DNA from: Allolobophora icterica
Lineage: Eukaryota; Annelida; Clitellata; Crassiclitellata; Lumbricidae
Reading direction: 5' to 3'
NCBI GenBank assembly: GCA_963556255.1
Contig: OY744606.1
Location: 2,387,076-2,451,075 of the forward strand
DNA length: 64,000 nt
The position numbers were made by a program, and so were the translations under genes. The notes below the pieces were generated by a model that saw only the letters and a program-made list of their open reading frames with translations, made no database searches and was not told the origin of the DNA. Below are positions 9,209 through 19,300 of the stretch, one piece after another (within the stretch, counting starts at the first letter, position 1; the number at the start of each line of letters is the position of its first letter).

Positions 9209-10286
9209 AGAGGTCCCCGTTTGCCCACTTCGCTCAGCTATCTGATCTGTGTGCTGTGACAAGCCTACTTTCTGGATTTGAAATAATCTATTTTAACCTC
9301 TTCTTATCTACCCCCCCCCCCGTCGGTTACCCGGTACGGACTTTTCTGGGTTATTCTGTTAATCTGTTTGTCCTAATCTATCTCTTATCTGCTCGTATTT
9401 TGGGGTGCGGACTCTCGTAGTCTTCACTTGGCAACAATAACCTACTATACCTTCCTTTATTATCTTTCCGTCAAATGAAGTTCGGCAAGGGAACACGCGG
9501 TCACTCCCTCCCGATCGAGTTTCTCGCAACTCTAATCCTCTCGCTATCTATACTAACAGGCCGTTCTACATCCTCGTCACAGAGGGACCCGTACCATCAA
9601 AACAGATCAGTTGTGGTATCTGTACTAGACAGCATGCCTACGTTGAGCCCACATTGAGTCCATATTCCTACATGGAACCCGTATTATAGACCCCCAAGGT
9701 TTTCATCTAATGCCCATAAACATGCCACCGTAGGTGGATACTTCGGATGTGACAGCTGGGAACGTCATTAAGCTATCTTAAGTTTCGGGCGTTTTTAAGT
9801 AACTCAACGCTGTATCCCACGATGGAGACACCGGGTGACTGCAGGATAATTGACCTGATCATTTTATTAGGTGCCTGCCCTAGTTTAGACAAGTACCTGT
9901 CCACCATTATCGGAACTCATACCGTCGCGCGATCTCGAAACAGGGTGGGCCCACGCCCTATGCGATCGGATGTCGGCCCTTCAAACATACAGCGGATCTT
10001 TCGCATGTGACCTAGGGACCGCATTGCTTAGTCTTTTTTCCCTGACGTCCTCTCGTGCGCAATTCGCCCAGCACATAGGTGCACTCTATACATCAAAAAG
10101 CAAAACATGCAATTTCCCTTGGTTTGCATTTTTGATACAATAATTTTAACGCGCGCAAGGTTACACAGAAGTGCAAATCTGAGGCGAGGTTAGTCTGTCG
10201 CCAAGTGCAGAAATTTTAAATATCAGATGTTTGAAAGCCAATGAGAAATAGAAAGGCCAATATATAGGCAGTCGGTTCCATAATAT
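9209..10286. other. No gene seen
   Basis: Mixed-composition sequence with a C tract at 9311-9322 and short uninformative frames. It ends at the left target duplication (ATAT, 10,283-10,286) of the gypsy element. Confidence 0.5.
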
Positions 10287-12483
10287 TGTGACGTTCGTCG
10301 CTCGAGATCAACTAACCCTTCATCAGACGTGGTACCAATTTGTGTCGGTCTTACCCGAGACGCTGCTTCGTCGTCGGGCTGGGTTCGGCTCCAGCCAACT
10401 GCCCTTCTGGAGTCGCCCGGGTCACTATCCTGTCTACTTCTGCTGTAGACGAGCGGTTCCCTGTCTCCGCTCTCAATGCCCATTTCTCCAAGAGGAGGTC
10501 CCGAGGGTATCGCTTGTTTGCGAACAGTGTCGCTGTCAAGCTCCATCTCACTTTCGGACTCTGCCACTGCCGCGGTCGCCGGGTGGGCAACGTCCTCGTC
10601 CTCAGGATGGCCGTCCTTTAGAACAGGGTTCGCTCTCTTGCCGGCAGGAGTCCTCAGCTTCCTGTGAGATCTCTTAGTCAAAGACTTTCTCTTTTTCTCC
10701 ACCTTAACCGAACCCTCACGTACCATTCTGCATCTCATGACTCTCGAGTTATCGTCAATAGGGGAAAACTCTGAACGTTCTCTTGTCCGAGAGGACAAGG
10801 TGTACATCTGACGAGTCGTCACGTCGTGCCGTCTCAAACACGCGAACATCTTGCGATAATATATACACGTGTAATATTAACGCGGTATACTGGTCTCACG
10901 ACACTCTCTTCTGATAGGACAGGTTCTAGGTCTAAAACCTCCCTAACCGCACGCAGAACTGTGTTCCGACCGGCGCACGAGGTGGGCCCTACTTCGCACT
11001 TCGGTCAGTTCTCGGAACTACGTGTTTCGATCACCAAGTTATTTGCTCTGAATAACGACTGGTTTGAATACAAGATTTTCCTGATTCTATCGTTTTCCTG
11101 GTCTTACCGCACTGTAATCAGTTGTCGGGCGGTCTTTTCCCGTACTGCGGTCTTTCGGTAACAGCGGTCTTTCCCAGTAACTATTTTTAGTTACCGGGCG
11201 ATGGAGCCCCTCCAACGCTCCACCGGCGTGTCAGCCATCCAAGTGTCACAATCCAAATGTAACGCTGACCCCGTAAGGTTACCAGAATGTCCTGAATTTT
11301 GTTCCCAAGAATTTCCGAATTTTGGTTCCCTAACGAAGGTCACGCTTACTCCCACAGGTAACCGGACAAGCTCCGATCCTGCCTGTCGCCAAATTTACCC
11401 TTATTATCGTTTTTGTACTAAATGGGTTTTTTCAGGTATCCCGACGGTCACTTCACCGAGTGCCGAAGTCGCGTAAAACTCTCCCAGCCGAAGACGCCGA
11501 AGCCGCGTAAAATCCTCCCGGCCGAGTACGCCGAAAGCGCGTAGAACTTCCCTTGTGTCGAGTACGCCGAAATCGCGTAAAACTCGTCTCAGTGGGTAAA
11601 ACCAAACACTGTCGGATCTTGGAGTTCTTCGAACTCCAAGAGGGATTTCCTTGCCCGACGCCAAATTTACTCTTGGTTTCAAGGATTTCAGAATTCCAGA
11701 AAATGGCTACCTTAAGAAGGTCACCCTTACTCTCATGGGTTACCGGACAAGCTCCGATCGCGGAGTTCTTCAAAACCCAAGAGGGACTTTCCTGCCCGTC
11801 GCCAAATTCACCCTGGTTTTCGATCTCACACTGAATTGGTTTTCCTGTGTATCAACGGTATCCTTCCCCGAGTATTACTCAGCCGTAGATTTCCCACGAT
11901 CGCGATCTAGACCGCTTCGCGATCAACGGAGGGATCCAACCCGCCGGATCGGCGCTGTCGGCCCGTCTCCCAACAGTGAACTTCTTTAGCTGTACTCGGG
12001 ATCGCCTGATTATATTATTCGGACGCCCCTTTCGTCCGTAAATATATTTGTACTAACCGGAAACTCGAACTCTGACTCGGTCGTAACCAAAATCACTCGC
12101 CTACCACACTGAGTGCAGTATATTTGAATCGGTAACTGAGTCGCTAACCAACAACGCTGTTTAACAGTATTGCTATGTATGAAGAGTCGAACCAACTCTT
12201 CACGTATAAAGCAGCGCACCGTGAGGCAGGCTCTATGCATCCCTAATGAGCGCGTCTGCTCGCTATGCGCTGGCTTCAGACCGTCGATCGGGCTTCCCTA
12301 TCACGGTCGTTACCGGACAGTCGCCTATTGAAATTAAATAAAAATTAAATGATCGATACTGGGCCTTCGCATGAAAAATTAAGAAAAACGATGCTGTTCC
12401 CTTCGCATGTAAACTTAAAGAAAACGATGCTATTCGCATAAAATAAATCCTCCCACTTACGCACTGTGGCCTTGACCGCCACA
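10287..12483 (-). repeat. 3' LTR of the gypsy element
   Basis: Copy of 19,849-22,045 at a constant offset of 9562 bp. Because the gag start lies inside the LTR, this copy also carries the first 187 gag codons (10,849 leftward), which here run into flanking DNA and stop at 10,223. The LTR contains an internal tandem array (about 11,456-11,585, four units near 36 bp with GAGTACGCCGAAATCGCGTA-like cores) and two diverged copies of a segment containing ACCGGACAAGCTCCGATC. Confidence 0.97.
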
Positions 12484-12496
12484 CTCTCCCCACCTT
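12484..12496 (-). other. Polypurine tract of the gypsy element
   Basis: Read on the minus strand, AAGGTGGGGAGAG directly abuts the start (TGTGGC) of the 3' LTR, as expected for the plus-strand primer of reverse transcription. Confidence 0.85.
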
Positions 12497-12598
12497 ACTT
12501 AGATGCGGAGCATCTCTGCCAAAATCGGGGACCTTAATCAAACGTGACAGGAACATCCCCAACCCAGATCCACTTAGAGAGCAAGGAACCAAATGCAC

Positions 12599-12798
12599 TA
12601 TCAACAATCTCGGCACCCTGCACGTACGCCAAACAACGATGAGAACCGTGATAGCGACAGCCTTTTTAATGATGCTTTCGATCGGAACCTTTGGTTATAG
12701 GGCGGTATATCAACAATCTCGGCACCCTGCACGTACGCCAAACAACGATGAGAACCGTGATAGCGACAGCCTATTTAATGATGCTTTCGATCGGAACC
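12599..12798 (-). repeat. 91-bp tandem duplication in the gypsy 3' untranslated region
   Basis: Copies 12,599-12,689 and 12,708-12,798 (period 109 bp) differ at one or two positions and contain CTCGGCACCCTGCACGTACG. They lie between the pol stop codon and the PPT. No function is evident. Confidence 0.92.
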
Positions 12799-13020
12799 AC
12801 CACCCTACTGGCAACCTGTCGTACCTGACAAATCGCCAACCTTAACAGGCCCTCTATCATGAACCTGGGCTCTACCGGACCCCAAGGGCCAGGAGAACTA
12901 AAGGAGAGAAAAGTCGCCCACTGTCTCCCGATCTGGTAACCATTGTCGATCAGTCACACCCGGTACCACTTCCAAATCGTGAAAGCAAAATAAAAGTACA
13001 AGTTATCATATTGTAGAACC

Positions 13021-13280
13021 AACGCAATGAAGCGTTCTAGTACTGGAATCTTTACTCGTTTCAGTACTAACCACTAAGCCAATGTTTAACCGAAACATAT
13101 CATCAAAAGGAAACTTAAACAGTCATTCACTGACAATCTGTAAAACCCAACGCAATTAAGCGTTACTGGTAGCACAGGTACGGTATGCTCCCAGATACCG
13201 CTCAAAAGAAATACTCTCATCAAAAGGGCAACTGAAACATGGGTCTCGAATAGACAATGAAACCAACGCAATTAAGCGTT
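13021..13280. repeat. Three spaced copies of the palindrome AACGCAATTAAGCGTT
   Basis: Copies at 13,021-13,036 (one change), 13,149-13,164 and 13,265-13,280, spaced 128 and 116 bp, lie in the 3' untranslated part of the gypsy element. Each has arms AACGC and GCGTT around a 6-bp centre, so each could form a small hairpin or bind a dimeric protein. Confidence 0.85.
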
Positions 13281-13346
13281 CATCTAGTTGGTCCTAGATA
13301 CACGTCTGCATCAGAAGGTCACTAACAAGGATTTCTACAGTCGTAG

Positions 13347-16300
13347 TCATCCATCCAAGCGAGGTCTTCGTCTCGTCCGTCGTCCAGGTGGCAATTCTGG
13401 ATCAGCGGTCTCGTCTGGATTCTCTGAAGGTTCCTCTGGTTCATGTTCTGCATTAGGATCTTGAGCCAGGACTGGCCAGTCTACTGTAGGTAACTCAAGA
13501 TTTCTGTCCCTCTCCGGTAACCAGGTACTCGGAGGTTTACCGTAAAACGGCTTCAATTTATCCACGTGCACAACCATTAGCGTGGATTTCGGACTCTTCT
13601 GAATCCGGTACAAACACGGACTGAGCACTTGAATAACCAAGAATGGGCCGGTGTAATAGCGAGCCCATTTTGTCTTCCTTCCACTTCTTAGCCGAGGGTA
13701 GTAATAGTAAACCCAATCTCCTTGAGCGAACTTGCTAGGTCTCACTCTCAAATCGTAGGCTTTTTTCCTTCTTTCTGCTACTCTCTTTAACTGTTCTCGT
13801 ACAAGCCGATACGATCGTTCCATTTTCTCTTTCTGTTTCTCCACGTACTCTTCCATGTCACTGTAAGACGGTCTCTCGAACTCTGTAACTTGGGCTAGAA
13901 TCAAGTCTAATGGCGTATGGTTCTCTCTTCCCAGGAACAGGAAATTAGGTGTCCGTTGGGTCGCTTCATGTTCAGTACCTCGATATGCCGCCATTACATA
14001 TGGTACATGAACATCCCAATCCTTTTGTCGTTCCGACACTACCTTTCCGATCAACATGTTCAGTGTTCTGTGGAACCTTTCGATCATTCCGTTACCAGAG
14101 GGTCGATATGGAGTTGTACGTACCTTGTCAATCTCCATGCGTTTACACAGCTCTTTGAATAACTTCGACTCAAAACACGGTCCCTGATCCGTCAGGATCT
14201 GGCGTGGCATACCAAACCTCGAGAACACGTGTACCATAAGCGATTCTGCCACAGTAACGGCCTCTTGGTTTCTGATAGGCAGAGCTTCAGCCCATCTCGA
14301 GAAGTAATCTATCGCTGTCAGTATGTATTTGTTGCCTTTACTTGATACAGGATGCGGACCAGTTATATCAATTCCGAATCTCTCCATTGGTTCACCGACC
14401 ACAGGAGTCTGCATGTAACCCTGTCTTGGAGGTTTCTCCCTTCGATAACGAGCACAGCGATCGCACCTTTGGCAGAACCGTCTAACATCGTCCTTCCAAC
14501 TCGGCCAATACGCCCGACGTTGCAACTGAGTTAAGCTCTTCCGAATCCCGAAATGTCCTCCGGCAAAGCTTGCGTGTGTTAACTGAAGCATCTCTTGCCG
14601 TAGAGATAAGGGCACAACTAACTGAGATCGCTCAGCTTTTCCTGTGTTACCCTGAATCCAGCCTCTGTGTAACACTCCTTGCAGGACTTCCAGCTGATTC
14701 CAGTTGCTCACCAACACTTTCACCTCTCCGTTAGCAGGTGATAGTTCTGCCTGTGTTGGATGATGCTTCGACTCCTTCCAATCAAGGACCGTACCAATAT
14801 TGCAATCGCTCTGCTGTTCTCTTCGAAGAAACTCCTTTGTCCAACGGATTTCCTGGCCTGTATCTTCACTGGTAACCTCGGAGCGCGTTACTTCTCCGAT
14901 CGGACGTGCCCACATCACGTCTTCATTCGTAACTCTCATGGTAACCACTTTAGGTTGTTCCTCACCCGGACCTCTAGACATCGCGTCTGCGTTACCGTGT
15001 TTTGCTCCCGGTCTGTGACATATCTCCATGTCAAACTCCTCTATCATCTCTAACCAACGAGCCTGTTGGCCAATCGGTTCCGGTGTTCTGCGTAACCACT
15101 GAAGTGCGGAGTGGTCTGTTCTGAGTAGGAATTTACTACCCAGTAAGTACTGACGAAACTCTTTCAAGAAATACACCACAGCTAACAACTCTCGCCTGGT
15201 AACGTTATAGTTCCGTTCCGCCGTCGACAAGAGCCGACTCGCGTAACAAATCACTGTCTCTTCTCCTTCTTGTACTTGCGATAACACCGCTCCAATGGCG
15301 TATGCCGAGGCATCCGTATCTAGGATGTACTGGCCCTCGTCGTTCGGTAACCCAAGTATAGGTGCGGAAACCAACTTTCGTTTAAGTTCTTCGAAAGCTC
15401 CCTGACATTCGTCAGTCCAATGGAACGGTACATTTTTCCTGGTCAGAAAATGAAGTGGTTGAGCTACCACCGCGAAATCATGTATGAAACGTCGGTAATA
15501 GGAGCAAAGACCAACGAAGGATCTGACTTGCCTCAAGTTCCGAGGAGCAGACCATTCTTCTACGGCCTTGATCTTGCTCGGATCCGTCGCGACCCCTTCT
15601 TCACTCAACACGTGACCAAGAAACAATACTCTCTGTTGTAACAGGTAACATTTGGATGGTTTCAGCTTGAGATTATACTCTTGTAATCTCCTGAAAATCA
15701 TCTCTAGACGTTGCATGTGCGTCTCTACGTCCCTCGAGAACACAATTATGTCATCCAAGTAAACCAGACAGATGTCATAGTTTAGCCCTGTCAAGACTAA
15801 GTTCATTAGTCGACAAAACGAGGCCGGACTATTGCACAATCCGAAAGGTAACACTTTGAATTGGAAGCTGCCCCTTCTCGTAACGAACCCGGTCTTGTGT
15901 TTGTCTCTTGGGTGCAAGGCCATCTGGTGATAACCTGCTCTCAAATCGAACGTACTGTACCATCTGGCGCCACCCAGGGTATCTAAACTCTCGCGGATAA
16001 GGGGTAACGGATGAGCATCTTTCCGTGTCTTCAAGTTCAGTTGCCTGTAATCGATACAGAAACGCATACTGCCATCCTTTTTCTTAACCATTACGACATT
16101 GGATGCCCATTCCGATATCGAAGGTTCAATGATTCCTTGTCTCAACATGTCTTCTACCTGACGATCAACTTCCGGTAACATGGAAAGCGGTTGACGTCTC
16201 AAAGGTTGCCGAACTGGTTTCTCCTGTCCCGTATCGATCTCGTGTTGGATCACCGAAGTGAATCCGTTATCACTTTCGTTAAGGGAAAACGTTGCGCTGT

Positions 16301-19300
16301 ACGTTAGCACAAGTTTTCGTAACCTGATTCGCTCTTCTTCCGAAATGTCGGCTGGCACTTCTTCCCATAGTCGTTTTAGGGTCTGTTCGGCAAGTGGGTT
16401 GAGCGTCTGCTCCGCTACACTGGCCGTTGTACTAATCTTCGATCCAAACCGGTCAATCGTACTTTGCTGCTTTCCTCGGCGTTCCTCCGGATAACCTGGG
16501 CCCATAGGCTTCTCCGGATTTTCGCTTCGGTAAGGCTCATCATACGATTCTGTTCTGGCTCGATTAACTGTCACATCGACTACGTTCACTCGCTCCAGCG
16601 GACATTCAGTCCGTTTCTTGACTAGCGAATCTCTGTCTCCAACATTCAACATCCTGATCCACACTTCCGTGTCTCTTCCTGTCACCAACGTACGTCCGAT
16701 TATCAAATCTTTTGATAATTCCATTGGAATGGTCGTCCAATCTTCGTTATCTTTTTGGAAATGCGGGTATACTACCCAAGCTGGAACGTCAACTTCGCTC
16801 CTTGGAGGAACTATTATGTCCTCTTGCACAATAACCCTCCGGCACATGGACTCGGTAACGACCTCTTTCAGAGGGATCTTCTCGCTCCCAAGGAAAACGC
16901 ATCGACTTGCGAAGTCCCATCTTGCCTGATTGGCTTCCAGCCAAGATAACCCCAAGATCACTTCTGTCACTTGGTCTGTAACTAGACAGGGTACAGGGTA
17001 CACCTGCTTTCCGATCCGAATCTTAAGGTTAGTTTCACCATCCACCTTAATCTGACTTCCATTAGCGGCTAGGAGTCGCTGTTCTGACGGTACTAGCACA
17101 GCGTCTAGCACGAAACGTCGTGGCACAAGTGACATTTCACTTCCAGAATCAAGTAGACAGTGTATACGTTTTCCTGCCAGTCTCGCAACCACGTAGGCCA
17201 CCCTACTGCCTTTGACCAGTCGGTTTTGGGTTTCCTCTTGTATCGGTTCAGCCTTTGTAGGTTCACTGGTACCGGTTGCACCATTCGTCTCAGCGTTTCT
17301 CTGAGGACAAAATCGCTTCATGTGTCCTTTTCGTTTGCACAAGTAGCATTCGATATCCGGGTTACGCAACCGTGTGGGCGGATAAATCCGTCGCCATCCC
17401 ACATTCGGTTCGGTTGTCCTCTGATCTCCCACAGCTAGATCAGAACTGTTCTCCTTTTCATGAGGTTTTCTCGGAACGATGCCCAAATTCTGATTTATTG
17501 TCACTCGATCAAGTTCTCTTGAAAGATTTTTAATCTTTCGCTCGAGATCTTCTAGACGACGAGACTGTTGCCCCTCAGTGCTCGAGTCTTTTCGGTCTTC
17601 CATGGTAACTTTAACTCTCGCGTGTCTCCGGTCTAAATCACCACCTTGTGTCGAAGATCGACCATAGGCATCCAACCTCACCGCATGTTTATACGCCGCT
17701 TCGAGGTTAACTGGTTCTCGCTCGCGCACCTTCTGCCCCAAATCTTGGTTTGCCAGTGCATCAATGAAAGCGTCACAAGCGACCGTCTCGACGATATCAC
17801 TTGTTGGTCCTGGGTATGCCAAAGCCATTAGCCTTCGTACTTCCTGCACTACACTACTCAGCGTTTCTCCGTGAGCCTGCCGGTAAGTGCGAAGTTTCAT
17901 CCGATATAGGCTAGTTTGGTCATCAGACCCGTACCGGGCCTTAAGCCGCTCAACAAGTTCTCGCCAAGACACGTCCCTCTGTGCACCCATGTCCCACAAC
18001 AGCTGCGAAGCGGGACCCGTTAGGGCACACATTAACTGGTCTGCTTTTTCCTGATCACTCCACCGGTTGCACCGTGCACAAACTTCGAACTTTGCTAGAA
18101 AGGCTGCGATCGCTGACTTGCCGTCGTACTTCTCTAGCTTGATTCGTATACCGCGATCCGATCGGTCGTCGCCTCTTGTCCGCGTAACAAGTGATCTTCC
18201 GACACTCTTTTTGGGATTTCCTCTCCGGTTGTCCTCATCGTTACTCCTGGAACCGTTTTCCTCGTCTGTCCTCACCACTGACCGGTGCCGACTCTGTCCC
18301 CTCAGAGTACCCAACGTCTTCCCTGTACGCCACTTAGGATACATCGTAGTCATCTCTCGGTCGCCTGACGTTGCACTGTCTTCATCAGAGATGTACTCAG
18401 CCTGTCTCTGACCTTTTCTACGAGGCTCACCACCTGCGTAGTCTTTGGACTCCGATCGTTTATATTTACTGCGAGAGCTCTGAGAGTCTCCGTTGACGAA
18501 CGTAACTCTTCTGTCTTCTTCGCGAATATCTCTTTTTCCTGACTCTGGCGGTCTGTCAGATTCGTCGTACCTAAGACAATTACGACTTCTCGAATCTGGT
18601 TTGTGCCCTTTAGAGTACCGCTCGTGGGTCTCATCCCAGGCCAAATGATCTCTGTCTCTTCCCATGTTCGATTCTCTCTCGGTTTCTCTATCAAGTGCCT
18701 GTTTTAAACCGCGTCTCTCGTACTCTGGTAGACGTTCCTTACCATACGTCTCCCTTTCAGTTTTCTCATAACTCTCGTGTCTTCCTCGTTGGCGGAGGTT
18801 TTTCCTGTCAAAGACTCCGGTTCTCATGGCCTCTTCTGGACCAACACTATCGGTGTCTGAATCCGAAGAACTCACTGACGAACGTAATTTCGCCTCAACT
18901 CTTCCTCGTGTCAACAGACGTTGTCGACTCGATTGCCTTGCCGTTTTTCCGTGTGACTCTCTCCCGCTGTCCTCGGGAAGATAGCGGCTACGTAACTTTT
19001 CCGAAGTTTCCGAAAGCGAAACTTCCTCGCGTGTCTCTGTGTTACCTCGGCTCCGTGCCGGCTCTTCGATCTGCAGCTTCCCTCGGCGATCCATCTGGTA
19101 ACCTGGGCCCGTAGGTTTCCCCGATGTCTCGCGTCGGTAAGACTTCGCATGCTGAGCAGCAGGAACAGACAGTTCTTCAAGTTTCGAACTCATCATTGCC
19201 ACACTCTGTCGCAGGTAAGACATCTCCGCTTGCCAATCTACCTCATCTGTCACAGGTCTTGGGCGACCTTCTTCCATGTTGGTAAACGGTACTCGATTAC

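Noticed and set aside
10223..10849. 208-codon minus-strand frame resembling a separate gene
   Set aside because: It is the LTR-encoded start of gag in the 3' LTR, running into flanking DNA.
10826..12240. Frames of 76-112 codons within the LTRs, present twice
   Set aside because: LTR sequence; they occur identically in both copies simply because the LTRs are identical.
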